Shown here: positions 7,146-14,385 of the stretch, piece after piece
Numbering within the stretch: the first letter of the stretch is position 1
How the letters are laid out: each line of letters starts with the position of its first letter
Source: Halobacteriales archaeon SW_5_68_122
Lineage (GTDB): Archaea > Halobacteriota > Halobacteria > Halobacteriales > Haloarculaceae
Reading direction: 5' to 3'
DNA: 26,516 bases
Assembly (NCBI GenBank): GCA_003022815.1
Contig: PXSL01000001.1
Coordinates: 1 to 26,516, forward strand
Program-made: the position numbers and the translations under genes
Notes under the pieces: generated by a model
The model's database searches: none
What the model saw: the letters and a program-made list of their open reading frames with translations, nothing else
Told to the model about the DNA's origin: nothing

Positions 7146-8056
7146 CAGGACCCGCGGAGGTAGTGGAAGACGTAGGTCTGTGTATATCCGGCGTACTCGC
7201 CGCCGAACCGCTCGCGGATGGCCCGGGAGGTCTCCTCGTAGTTGCCGCGCTCGCAGTCGGGGTAGTGCTTCTCGATGGCGGTCCGAATCCAGGTGTCCAG
7301 CGGGACGGCCTGCAGGTAGCCCAGCGAGAACAGCAACACGCAGTCGGCCACCTTCCGTCCAACGCCGACGAACCGCGTCAGGTACTCGCGGGCGGCCTCG
7401 TACTCGCGGCCGCTGGCCTCCGCCGGATGCGCCTCGCCTCCCGCGACCATCTCGGCGGTGCGCTGGACGTAGGGCGCCCGGTAGCCCAGCGACAGCTCCC
7501 GGAGGTCGGCCTCGGAGGCCGCTGCCAGCCGGTCGGGGGTCGGGAATGCGTGGTACGTCTCGCCGTTGAAGCTGACCGTCTCGCCGTACCGCTCGGCCAG
7601 CGACACCTGCATTCCGTGGATGCGGCCGACCCGCATCTGCGCCGAGCAGATGAACGAGACCAATGACGGGAACGGCGGGTCCCGAACCAGTCGCATCCCC
7701 CGGAAGGCGTCGTAGGCGGTCTCGAGCAGGTCGTCGTCGGGGGTCGCCGCGACGATTGAGTCGAGATCGTCGTCCAGCCTGAGCAACTCGACGAGGCGGT
7801 CGTAGGCGTTGGGGGTCGAGGCCTCCCACTCGAGGAAGCCGTCGGCCTGTCGGACCCGGATGGCCTCGGGTTCGTTGGTCTCGGTGGCCGTCGACGGGAG
7901 TGCGAGCCGGTATCGGGCGTCGCCGCCGGCGGCGTCGGTCCGCTCGTACATCCGGCCGTCCGCCCGTCGCCAGAGGTACGACTGGCCGCTCTCGACGGTC
8001 GCCTGCAGGTCGAAGCCGCCGTCGAACCGCTCGATTGGACGGCTACCAGTGTCCAT
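7145..8056 (-). CDS. 8-oxoguanine DNA glycosylase/AP lyase (OGG1 type)
   Basis: This 303-residue enzyme removes 8-oxoguanine opposite cytosine in base excision repair. It has an N-terminal OGG_N-like beta domain (FDLQATVESGQSYLWRR near residue 15) followed by the helix-hairpin-helix GPD domain. The catalytic Lys is in GVGRKVADCVLL (near 232) and the catalytic Asp in QAVPLDTWI (near 250), exactly as in eukaryotic OGG1. SFICSAQMRVGRI marks the start of the HhH domain. Length is normal and no block is missing. ATG 8056 is chosen because homologous sequence starts just after it; the longer upstream frame overlaps UPF0212 and is not plausible. The gene is divergent from UPF0212 (105 bp between starts). 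Its stop codon overlaps the end of a MITE-like element. Confidence 0.92.
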   Translation of the reverse strand: MDTGSRPIERFDGGFDLQATVESGQSYLWRRADGRMYERTDAAGGDARYRLALPSTATETNEPEAIRVRQADGFLEWEASTPNAYDRLVELLRLDDDLDSIVAATPDDDLLETAYDAFRGMRLVRDPPFPSLVSFICSAQMRVGRIHGMQVSLAERYGETVSFNGETYHAFPTPDRLAAASEADLRELSLGYRAPYVQRTAEMVAGGEAHPAEASGREYEAAREYLTRFVGVGRKVADCVLLFSLGYLQAVPLDTWIRTAIEKHYPDCERGNYEETSRAIRERFGGEYAGYTQTYVFHYLRGS

Positions 8057-8161
8057 GGTTCGCCCCACGACGGCTGCGGGTTTCGGGCTTTCGAGTTCGG
8101 CAATCGCCGCGACACGGCCCCCGGGCGAAGGTTCATGTCGGTGGCCACGCAACCAGTTAAC

Positions 8162-8557
8162 ATGGATTGCCGAGTCGTCGTCGAGGCGGCCGTTCCGGTC
8201 TACGACGTGGAGACGGCCGACGAGGCGGTGCGGATAGCCATCTCGAAGACCGGCGAGACGCACTGCGATGGCGAACTCGAGTCGGCGTTCATCGCCGCCG
8301 ACGAGGGCCTCGTCGCCCTCGAACTGGAGATGACCGTGTTCAACGTCGAGCGCGACGAGCACGCCTCCCGCGTGGCCCGCAAGGAAATCGGCCAGCGGCT
8401 CGAGAACATCCCGCTCGAAGTCATCGAGGTCGAGGTCGTCGAGGCGGACGACGAGGAAGAAAACGAGGAGACTACCGAGGCCGCCGAGGAGTCGGAAACG
8501 TCCGCCCCGGACGACGACGAGGTGCTGCCGGAGTTCGAGGACCTGATGGACGAGTGA
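8162..8557 (+). CDS. UPF0212 (DUF555) family protein, centre apparently deleted
   Basis: The start (MDCRVVVEAAVPVYDVETAD) and the later block SAFIAADEGLVALELEMTVF match the UPF0212 family, whose function is unknown. As I remember the family, about 20 residues stand between ISKTGE and the CxxCGEEL block. Here the text runs KTGE-THCDGELESAF, so most of that segment, including the first Cys of the CxxC pair, is absent; the junction is near 8257 and the frame is kept. The C-terminal tail is a long acidic run (EADDEEENEETTEAAEESE) typical of halophiles. The 131-residue total is close to usual only because of this tail. It lies between ogg (divergent) and UPF0058 (convergent). Confidence 0.85.
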   Translation: MDCRVVVEAAVPVYDVETADEAVRIAISKTGETHCDGELESAFIAADEGLVALELEMTVFNVERDEHASRVARKEIGQRLENIPLEVIEVEVVEADDEEENEETTEAAEESETSAPDDDEVLPEFEDLMDE

Positions 8558-8611
8558 CGGCGCCGCCGCTGGGTCGTCGTTGTCGTCGAGAGAACGGCGT
8601 TTCGTCCGCGG

Positions 8612-8797
8612 TCAGTCGGCGGCGGCCGAGACGGGAGCCTCGACTTCGCGCTCCATCTCTTCGGTGATTCCGTCAGCCAGCGCAGAAACGGGTTCGGTGT
8701 ATTTGGTGTGCTCTACCTCGCACTCTGCCATCTGTTCGTAGTGCTCGCAAACCTCTGCAAGCAGGCCGTGGAGATGGATGAGCTCCTGCTTTTTCAT
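8612..8797 (-). CDS. UPF0058 family protein, short form
   Basis: The start MKKQELIHLHGLLAEVCEHY is the hallmark of the haloarchaeal UPF0058 family, of unknown function (sometimes annotated as metal-binding). The family, as remembered, has about 20 more residues in the centre (a block resembling RPTSIHKSKTDHK) before ALADGIT. Here EHTKY is followed directly by TEPVSALADGITEEME, giving only 61 residues. This may be another internal in-frame loss (near 8698) or a natural short paralogue; I cannot decide. Unusually for this window, the ATG at 8797 has a clear Shine-Dalgarno-like aaggtga 3 nt upstream, and TATA-like sequence (tttttatt, ctatatg) lies about 15-35 bp upstream, so the mRNA probably has a short leader. 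Confidence 0.75.
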   Translation of the reverse strand: MKKQELIHLHGLLAEVCEHYEQMAECEVEHTKYTEPVSALADGITEEMEREVEAPVSAAAD

Positions 8798-8928
8798 GGT
8801 CACCTTTGAATAAAAACTCGGGACATATAGAACTATCCTGACACGGGTTAACACGTATCCCCGGTAGAAGCCCCGTGCGACAGAGCATCATACGTTTCGG
8901 GATTCGCCGCCCCCGGCCGGGGGTGGCT

Positions 8929-8940
8929 GAAAGCTTTTTG
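8929..8940 (+). promoter_or_regulatory. TATA-like box of the aIF2-beta gene
   Basis: The stretch aaagctttttgc lies about 27 bp before ATG 8965, the normal distance for a leaderless haloarchaeal transcript. It supports the ATG at 8965 over an in-frame start 90 bp upstream. Confidence 0.5.
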
Positions 8941-8964
8941 CTGGCAGCCCGCCAACCTCCGTTC

Positions 8965-9300
8965 ATGGACTACGAGGACCAACTCGACCGCGCGCTCGAG
9001 GAGACACCCGACATCGAGGGCTCCGGGAGCCGGTTCTCGTTGCCGGACCCCGAGGTCAGACAGGAGGGCAACGTCACCGTCTACGAGAACTTCCAGTTGA
9101 CGCTCGACACCCTCGACCGCGAGGACACGCACCTCATGAAGTACCTCCAAAACGAGATGGGCACCAGCGCCAACATCGACGAGCGGGGCCGGCTGCGGCT
9201 GACCGGCGAGTTCCGGCCCAGTCGCGTCCGCGAGGCCGTCGAGGAGTACGCCGAGGGGTACGTTGAGGCCTGCGGCGCCCGCTCCGCGGCCGGCACCTAA
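8965..9300 (+). CDS. Translation initiation factor aIF2 subunit beta, zinc ribbon mostly missing
   Basis: aIF2-beta is part of the trimeric factor that brings initiator tRNA to the small ribosomal subunit. The N-terminus (MDYEDQLDRALEETPDI) and the core fold (DREDTHLMKYLQNEMGTSAN, then GRLRLTGEFRPSRVREAVEE) are normal. The family then has a C4 zinc ribbon, two CxxC pairs about 18-20 residues apart, ending near CEACGARS. Here EGYV is followed at once by EACGARSAAGT and stop, so three of the four cysteines and about 22 residues are gone, in frame, near 9265. The protein is 111 residues against about 135 usual. The factor is essential in archaea, so either the ribbon is dispensable, a second copy exists, or the sequence is wrong here. 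Its stop overlaps the convergent gene's stop. Confidence 0.85.
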   Translation: MDYEDQLDRALEETPDIEGSGSRFSLPDPEVRQEGNVTVYENFQLTLDTLDREDTHLMKYLQNEMGTSANIDERGRLRLTGEFRPSRVREAVEEYAEGYVEACGARSAAGT

Positions 9301-9539
9301 AGCCGGTCCCGGTGTTCCTCGAGGAGCCGTTCGGCCTCCGTGCGGTTCTGCGTGGCCGTCCAGCGGATTCGCGAGCCGTCACCGTAGGCGAGCGCCTCCT
9401 TGAGTTCGTCCCGGAGGACGCCGGCCTCGACGGCCAGCACGTCGCCGTCCCCGTCGCCGAGTTCGTAGATGCCGTAGCTGTCCGGCACCGACCCGATAGT
9501 CGCCCGCTCCAGCGGCTTCCAGGGCTTCTCCAGCGGCAT
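9297..9539 (-). CDS. Haloarchaeal small protein, DUF7508-like
   Basis: This 80-residue protein (MPLEKPWKPLERATIGSVPD) belongs to a small haloarchaeal family that I know only as hypothetical, probably DUF7508. It contains YGIYELGDGDGDVLAVEAG, which recalls the start of a GIY-YIG-like fold, but no nuclease motif follows and no activity is assigned. ATG 9539 overlaps the TGA of the upstream gene by one base (TGATG), pointing to translational coupling; a GTG one codon earlier is possible. The two genes form one minus-strand operon. The stop overlaps the aIF2-beta stop on the other strand by 4 bp. Confidence 0.75.
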   Translation of the reverse strand: MPLEKPWKPLERATIGSVPDSYGIYELGDGDGDVLAVEAGVLRDELKEALAYGDGSRIRWTATQNRTEAERLLEEHRDRL

Positions 9540-9931
9540 CACCGGCCCCCGTCGTCCGTCGACCCGTCGGCGCCGTCCCCGGCATCGCCTGCTCCCTCCG
9601 CGACGATCTCGTAGGCGGCCTCCCCCATCTCGTCCTCGGCGAAGACGAACACGCGGCCCCGGGCAGCCTCGGGGTCCGCGGCCACCTCGATTCGGTAGCC
9701 GTGGTTTGCGGCCTCGACGCCCGGGAACAGCGACGTCTCCTCGCCGCCGTCGAGCAGGACCCGACCGACGCCGGTCGACTCCCTGCCGGGGCCACAGACG
9801 ACCGATCCCCCGCGCTTGGTCGGCACGCCGTGGTAGAACACCGATCGGCCGTCGAGGTACTCTACCTCGACGCCCTCCGGATCGAGCGAGACGCGGAGGG
9901 TCTCCGGGGCGATGTCGCTTCGCTGGGGCAT
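9539..9931 (-). CDS. DUF5796 family protein, centre apparently deleted
   Basis: The blocks LDPEGVEVEYLDGRSVFYHG and LFPGVEAANHGYRIEVAADP, followed by RVFVFAEDEMGEAAYE, match the haloarchaeal DUF5796 family of unknown function. In the family as I remember it, about 28 residues (a block resembling VHVLVTDxTETEGVMxYVND) lie between the segment with GVPxK and STGVGRVLL. Here GPGRE joins STGVGRVLLDGG directly, so the central block seems lost in frame near 9780. The tail is Gly/Asp-rich and poorly conserved. ATG 9931 is preferred to an earlier in-frame ATG at 9958 because the family starts there. The gene is coupled to the small gene at 9539 by a TGATG overlap. Confidence 0.8.
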   Translation of the reverse strand: MPQRSDIAPETLRVSLDPEGVEVEYLDGRSVFYHGVPTKRGGSVVCGPGRESTGVGRVLLDGGEETSLFPGVEAANHGYRIEVAADPEAARGRVFVFAEDEMGEAAYEIVAEGAGDAGDGADGSTDDGGR

Positions 9932-9982
9932 ACGTCGTCGTTGCGTCGGCGTCGGCAAAAGGAAGGCGGTTGCACCCAGGGG

Positions 9983-10137
9983 TCAGTGGTCGGCGCCGCC
10001 GTCGCCGCCGTCGCCGACCCGGACCCGTCGACCTCGAAGGGGTGGTCGGCCCTGTGGAGGTGGACGTCGTGTGTGAAGTGGTGGGTGTTCTCCAGTCTCC
10101 GTCGTCGTGCTAACCGCCACCGCTTAGTAGCCGCCAC
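9983..10137 (-). pseudogene. Possible remnant of a small His-rich protein gene
   Basis: On the minus strand one frame reads ENTHHFTHDVHLHRADHPFE, which looks like conserved protein sequence rather than noise. The frame does not reach a stop nearby. A different frame just downstream reads VRVGDGGDGGADH and ends at TGA 9985-9983, a typical haloarchaeal C-terminal tail. This could be a small gene whose middle has been lost with a frameshift, like several neighbours. The start (a GTG at 10137) is uncertain and I cannot name the family. It may equally be a chance open frame in the intergenic region. Confidence 0.3.
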
Positions 10138-10152
10138 GGCGAGATGTGCGTG

Positions 10153-10994
<842 letters not shown>

Positions 10995-10998
<4 letters not shown>

Positions 10999-11288
10999 CC
11001 GACGACCGCGGCACCGAGGGAATGGACCTCGAGGAACTCCGCACCGAGATACGCACCATCGACCGCGAGATAGTCGAGCTGATAGCTCAGCGAACGTACG
11101 TCGCCGAGAGCATCGCGGAGGTCAAACGACAGCAGGGGATGCCGACCACCGACGAGTCACAGGAGGCCGCGGTCATGGAGCGGGCCGGCGAGAACGCCGA
11201 ACAGTTCGACGTCGACGCCAACCTCGTGAAAGCCATCTTCCGGCTGCTCATCGAGCTGAACAAGGTCGAACAGCGGGAGAGCCGGTAG
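10995..11288 (+). CDS. Chorismate mutase, AroQ type
   Basis: Chorismate mutase converts chorismate to prephenate, the entry to Phe and Tyr synthesis. The 97-residue all-helical protein carries the AroQ pattern LEELRTEIRTIDREIVELIA, then RTYVAESIAEVKRQQG and VKAIFRLLIELNKVEQRE, with the Arg, Lys and Glu residues that bind substrate in this fold. A stand-alone mutase, with no fused dehydratase or dehydrogenase, is usual in haloarchaea. I start it at ATG 10995, which overlaps the shikimate kinase stop by 4 bp; an in-frame ATG at 10956 lies inside the kinase and adds only low-complexity residues. It is the last gene before the accessory island. Confidence 0.93.
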
Positions 11289-11393
11289 CACACAGTACAG
11301 ATTGCCCCCGTGTAGAGTTGCGGAACAGTGTGTTGTCTCAAATCATTTACCGCTATTACCGTGGCAGGGTTCGACCCTTGTCGCTGTGTCCCG

Positions 11394-11403
11394 AGACAAA
11401 ATA
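11394..11403 (+). promoter_or_regulatory. Probable TATA box of the vapBC-like pair
   Basis: The AT-rich gacaaaatac lies about 30-39 bp before ATG 11433, in a stretch that is visibly richer in A and T than the chromosome around it. It probably drives the antitoxin-toxin pair. Confidence 0.4.
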
Positions 11404-11432
11404 CAAGATTCTGTGTATCCATAGCTTCCTGT

Positions 11433-11663
11433 ATGCCCACCGTCACGGTCAACGTGGACGACGATCTCAAAGAGCGGATGGAGAAGCACCCGGAAATCAA
11501 CTGGAGTGAAGTCACTCGGCAGGCCGTCCGAGATAAGATCGAGAAACTCGAACTGATGGACGAACTCACCGCCGACAGCGAACTCACTGACGAAGACGTA
11601 GACGAAATCGCCGCCAAAATCGACGGGAGCGCACGGAGGCGCATCGGAGAGGAGTCGGAGTAG
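11433..11663 (+). CDS. VapB-like ribbon-helix-helix antitoxin
   Basis: The 76-residue protein begins MPTVTVNVDDDLKERMEKHP, a beta strand plus helix typical of ribbon-helix-helix DNA-binding domains, followed by INWSEVTRQAVRDKIEKLEL as the second helix. The C-terminal half is acidic (ELTDEDVDEIAAKIDG) and would be the toxin-binding arm. It lies 9 bp before a PIN-domain gene, the arrangement of VapBC toxin-antitoxin pairs, where the antitoxin represses its own promoter and neutralises the toxin. Base composition is less GC-rich than the surrounding chromosome, suggesting horizontal acquisition. The ATG at 11433 is chosen because the domain begins there; an earlier in-frame start at 11328 adds cysteine-rich noise. 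Confidence 0.82.
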   Translation: MPTVTVNVDDDLKERMEKHPEINWSEVTRQAVRDKIEKLELMDELTADSELTDEDVDEIAAKIDGSARRRIGEESE

Positions 11664-11672
11664 TATTGATGG

Positions 11673-12087
11673 ATGAAGTTGATTGTCGATGCGAACGTCG
11701 TCATCTCTGCGCTCATTGCCAACTCGAAAACCCGGGAACTCATCGTCACGCTAGAACCGGAACTTCTGACGCCCGAGGTCATCCACGGCGAAATCGGGAA
11801 CTATGAAGCCCTCATCGTCGAGAAATCGGGGACGGAAGCGGATAGAATCCAACAGTTCATCGACCTCTTGTTCCAGCACATCGAGACAGTAACCCGCCAG
11901 CGAGTTTTACCCGTACATTGACGAGGCCGAAGAAGCGATAAGTGACATTGACCCCGACGACGTGCTGTACGTGGCCTGTGCGCTCGCTCGTGAAGCAGGT
12001 GTGTGGAGCGACGATTCCGATTTTGATGAGCAAGACCTCGTACCGGTGTTCACGACGGGTGAAGTCATCGAGTTGTTCGACACAGTG
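11673..12087 (+). pseudogene. VapC-like PIN-domain toxin, frameshifted and cut by an IS
   Basis: The start MKLIVDANVVISALIANSKT carries the first acidic residue of the PIN active site; PIN toxins of the VapC type cleave RNA. The frame ends early at a TGA near 11921. Adding a one-base correction at about 11891 (gtaaccc read as gtaccc) restores a normal PIN C-half: ASEFYPYIDEAEEAI, DPDDVLYVACALAREAGVWS, DDSDFDEQDLVPVF, with the remaining acidic residues. The corrected frame reaches the IS boundary at about 12087; read on, it would stop in the loop of the IS end hairpin. A continuation in the same frame is found beyond the IS (13566-13646). The gene is thus doubly damaged, by a one-base shift and a 1.48-kb insertion. 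Confidence 0.82.
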
Positions 12088-12260
12088 TCAGCTACCCACG
12101 GCTGAAGCCGTGGGCTTGTCGGTGGACGCCCACTCTATGCTGGCGAAGCTGCCAGCCGGGGTGAGCGTCCCCGACATCAGGGCCAGCTGACTTCTGGCCC
12201 TCCCAGACGAACACGTGTGGCTCGCCGGGACATCCGCACTATCAAGATCGTCGAGAAGCG
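12085..12260 (-). ncRNA. Predicted omegaRNA region of TnpB
   Basis: In characterised TnpB elements the guide RNA scaffold overlaps the 3' end of tnpB and the right-end hairpin and finishes with a guide copied from the flanking DNA. By analogy the scaffold here covers the tnpB 3' end and the hairpin 12095-12114, and the guide would be the complement of about 12065-12084, that is, vapC sequence. The 5' limit given is arbitrary. No direct sequence proof of transcription is available. Confidence 0.45.
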
Positions 12261-13422
12261 CGAAGCCGACGTTCTTCGCGGCGTTGTAATCCGCATTCAC
12301 CTCGTATCCACACTTCGTACACCGGAAGGTCTTCCCCTCCCGGTTCGCATTCGAAATGCAGTCACAATCCGTCCGGCTGCACGCCCGGCTCGTATTCCGT
12401 GGGTTCACCTGTCGACATTCGATTCCGTACTCCTCGAGCTTGTACTCGGCGTATTCTTGTACCCGCCGGAAGAACCACTGCTGGAACTTCGGCAGTTTCG
12501 AGATGCGTTGGCGAATATGAGTCAGCCGCTCGAAGGCGACGTGGGTCGCCCCCACCTGGACGGCGTCGGCGACGACGGCGTTCGCCACATCGTGGGCGTA
12601 CTGGTCAAACCACCGCCACTCACAGCCCTGCCGCTGTTTCATTCGCCGGTGGGCGGATTGCGTGCCGGTCTGCTGCAACTCCGCCCGCAAGGATTCGAAC
12701 TGTTCGCGGCGGTGGTTGAGGTAGTCGGCGTTACCGTGGAAGCCGCCTGCGCTAGTGACCGCACTATAGCCGTCGATGTTTACGTCCACGCCGAGGACTC
12801 TGGTGGAGTCCCCGTTGTGCGTGTTCGAACCTGATTCGTCGACGGCTTCGGCGGCGGTGTAGTGGCGTTTCATCACGGCGTGCAACCAGAATCGGTCGCC
12901 GTCGTAAACAAGTTTCGACGTTGAGAATGACCACCGCCGGTCGAGAACGTACCGGCTGTACGGCGTTCCCTCCAACTCCTGCGGAAGGACATAGCGGGCT
13001 TCAACACGGCCGTTGACGGTTGCCAGCGACACTTTGTAGCGGTGGTAGGTGGCGGCCCGCTTGTCGTAGGTCATCGACCACGACGGATCGTCCTCGTCGG
13101 CGAACTCTGGTTTGCTGACCCGGTCGCCGTTTTCCCAGTTGGATTTGGCGGCGCCGACTGCGCTGGTGGCGTCTTTGATGGCTTTCTGGACGAGGTTGGC
13201 GTGGAGGCCGTCGGTTTCTCTGCGGAGGTCGTCGTAGAGGGCGGCCTCGGCGGTTCCTTTTTCCGTGATGAGGTCGTCGGGTTGCGTCGGCGTAGTCGGC
13301 CAGCAGTACTCAACGGTTCTGTTCTGGCAGTGCCGGTACTTCGGTCGGGTTTGGTGGAGGTCGTCCCGCCGGTCGGCGGGAACGATGAGCGGAATTTGAA
13401 CCGTCCGAGCGGCCTCCACCAT
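12088..13422 (-). CDS. tnpB: RNA-guided endonuclease TnpB
   Basis: TnpB is the transposon-encoded ancestor of Cas12; it uses an RNA from the element's end (omegaRNA) to cut DNA next to a short motif. The 444-residue protein starts MVEAARTVQIPLIVPADRRD. All catalytic parts look intact: the RuvC Asp in VLGVDVNIDGYSAVTS, the Glu in ATHVAFERLTHIRQRI and the last Asp in YEVNADYNAAKNVG. The Cys4 zinc finger (SRACSRTDC then FRCTKCGYE) lies before that Asp. The C-terminal tail is translated through the right-end hairpin. I chose ATG 13422 because family members start MVEA-RTV; an in-frame start at 13449 adds nine residues. The stop at 12088-12090 lies at the element boundary. Confidence 0.94.
   Translation of the reverse strand: MVEAARTVQIPLIVPADRRDDLHQTRPKYRHCQNRTVEYCWPTTPTQPDDLITEKGTAEAALYDDLRRETDGLHANLVQKAIKDATSAVGAAKSNWENGDRVSKPEFADEDDPSWSMTYDKRAATYHRYKVSLATVNGRVEARYVLPQELEGTPYSRYVLDRRWSFSTSKLVYDGDRFWLHAVMKRHYTAAEAVDESGSNTHNGDSTRVLGVDVNIDGYSAVTSAGGFHGNADYLNHRREQFESLRAELQQTGTQSAHRRMKQRQGCEWRWFDQYAHDVANAVVADAVQVGATHVAFERLTHIRQRISKLPKFQQWFFRRVQEYAEYKLEEYGIECRQVNPRNTSRACSRTDCDCISNANREGKTFRCTKCGYEVNADYNAAKNVGFALLDDLDSADVPASHTCSSGRARSQLALMSGTLTPAGSFASIEWASTDKPTASAVGS
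12095..12114 (-). repeat. Right-end hairpin of the TnpB element
   Basis: A perfect 8-bp stem, cccacggc paired with gccgtggg around a tgaa loop, marks the end next to the tnpB 3' terminus. Hairpins of this sort are recognised by TnpA in IS200/IS605 elements. The in-frame stop that ends the read-through of vapC lies in its loop. Confidence 0.85.
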
Positions 13423-13523
13423 ATGCTGAATCCGTGGGCTGGCTGGCACTTAATTGTCGGTGATGCGGGAGTCAGAACGGCAGCAGTTCTGTGGAAAGGA
13501 TTACCGAAGCGAACGCGCTTCCT

Positions 13524-13543
13524 CCCACCCGTAAACGGGTGGG
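13524..13543 (-). repeat. Left-end hairpin of the TnpB element
   Basis: A perfect 8-bp stem, cccacccg paired with cgggtggg around taaa, lies about 100 bp before the tnpB start. The following bases up to 13565 complete the end. A diverged copy of this end occurs alone at 15993-16033. Confidence 0.85.
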
Positions 13544-13565
13544 CTTCCGCGCTGCTACCGCTGTG

Positions 13566-13646
13566 ACGTTCCGGCAAGAGGAACAGCGAATGTCGATTGC
13601 CCGAATCAAGCGCCGTGGTGGTGCGTACACCGCCGACGATGACTAA
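13566..13646 (+). pseudogene. 3' fragment of the IS-split PIN toxin gene
   Basis: If the IS is removed, the vapC frame passes from FDTV (ending at 12087) straight into TFRQEEQRMSIARIKRRGG and stops at TAA 13644-13646, adding 26 residues. The join uses the gtg shared by both junctions. That a frame stays open over the join and then stops cleanly supports one original gene, though 26 codons in GC-rich DNA is modest evidence. The basic tail is longer than usual for PIN proteins. Confidence 0.55.
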
Positions 13647-13750
13647 TCACGCTCCGAAGAAAGCGGCAAGGCAGACGAAATCCGTAACGCCCCGACGAAG
13701 ACCATCCTCGACAGCCCCGGCGGTCTCGGAGACGCGACAGCGCCCTACCC

Positions 13751-14337
13751 TCAGTACGTCCACAGGCGGTCAACCCGGTCGGCGGTCTCCGGGTGTGACG
13801 CCCGCAGCGTCTCGGGGTCCGTCTCGCCGTCGAGGTTGACGACGTAGACCTCGCCGCGGCGGCCGTCGTAAACGTCCTGGAAGTCGTAGACGACGCCCGC
13901 GACATCGACGGCGTCGGGCACGTCGTCGGCATCGAGCAGGAACTCGACCTGTCTGTCGACGTTGTACTCGACGAGGTGGTTTATCGACTCGACGCGACCG
14001 GCGTCCGCCGGCAACGCCCGGACGCCGTCCTCCAGGTGCGGCGCCAGAAGCCCAATGCAGTGTTCGATGCCGGGAGCGTCGGACACCTCGCCGGTCAGGG
14101 AGTCGTAGGTGGCGGTCACGGCGCCGCACCCGGTGTGACCGACGACGACGGCCGTTCCGGTGCCGGCGTGGACCAGCGGGTAGAGCACGTCCCCGGAAAC
14201 GCTGGTCCCCTCGACGGTCCGCTGGACGACCCGGTTGCCGATGTTGCCGCAGGTGAACAGCCGTCCGGGGCGGTCGTTGTCCCACATGCGGTCCTGCCGG
14301 CGTTACCCGCCAGCAACTCGACGAGCGCTCGATTCAT
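13751..14337 (-). pseudogene. Beta-carbonic anhydrase, active-site segment deleted and frame broken
   Basis: Beta-carbonic anhydrases interconvert CO2 and bicarbonate with a zinc ion. The gene begins at ATG 14337 with MNRALVELLAGNAGR, typical of haloarchaeal members, with a TATA-like ttatttcgg about 28 bp upstream on the minus strand. At about 14295 the frame shifts, and the protein resumes in another frame as RMWDNDRPGRLFTCGNIGNR, continuing through VVVGHTGCGAVTATYDSLTG (zinc His and Cys) to ADRVDRLWTY. Missing between them are about 30-33 residues that in the family hold the CxDSR motif, the first zinc Cys and the catalytic Asp-Arg dyad. The loss is about 90-105 nt (3n+1). The downstream frame alone could begin at ATG 14287 but would not be an active enzyme. 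Confidence 0.85.
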
Positions 14338-14385
14338 ACCGGTACGGGGAGGCCCGGACCGAAATAACTCCCGACTCACGGTGCG

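Larger units (their letters stand above)
12085..13565 (-). mobile_element. IS200/IS605-family TnpB-only element (IS1341-like)
   Basis: The element of about 1.48 kb carries only tnpB and no tnpA transposase. Its ends are not inverted repeats but subterminal hairpins, as in IS200/IS605: cccacggc-tgaa-gccgtggg (12095-12114) at the tnpB 3' end and cccacccg-taaa-cgggtggg (13524-13543) at the 5' end. Boundaries are set by joining the interrupted vapC frame. The triplet gtg occurs at both junctions (12085-12087 and 13563-13565), so the ends are uncertain by up to 3 bp; no longer target duplication exists, as expected for this family. Movement would need TnpA from elsewhere. Confidence 0.88.

Noticed and set aside
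11365..11382. Sequence agggttcgaccct resembling a tRNA T-arm
   Set aside because: The stem does not pair in the tRNA layout, and no acceptor, D or anticodon arm can be built around it. It could be an attachment-site scrap, but nothing supports that.
12217..12834. Plus-strand open frame inside the TnpB element
   Set aside because: It is antisense to tnpB, whose catalytic motifs are intact on the minus strand.
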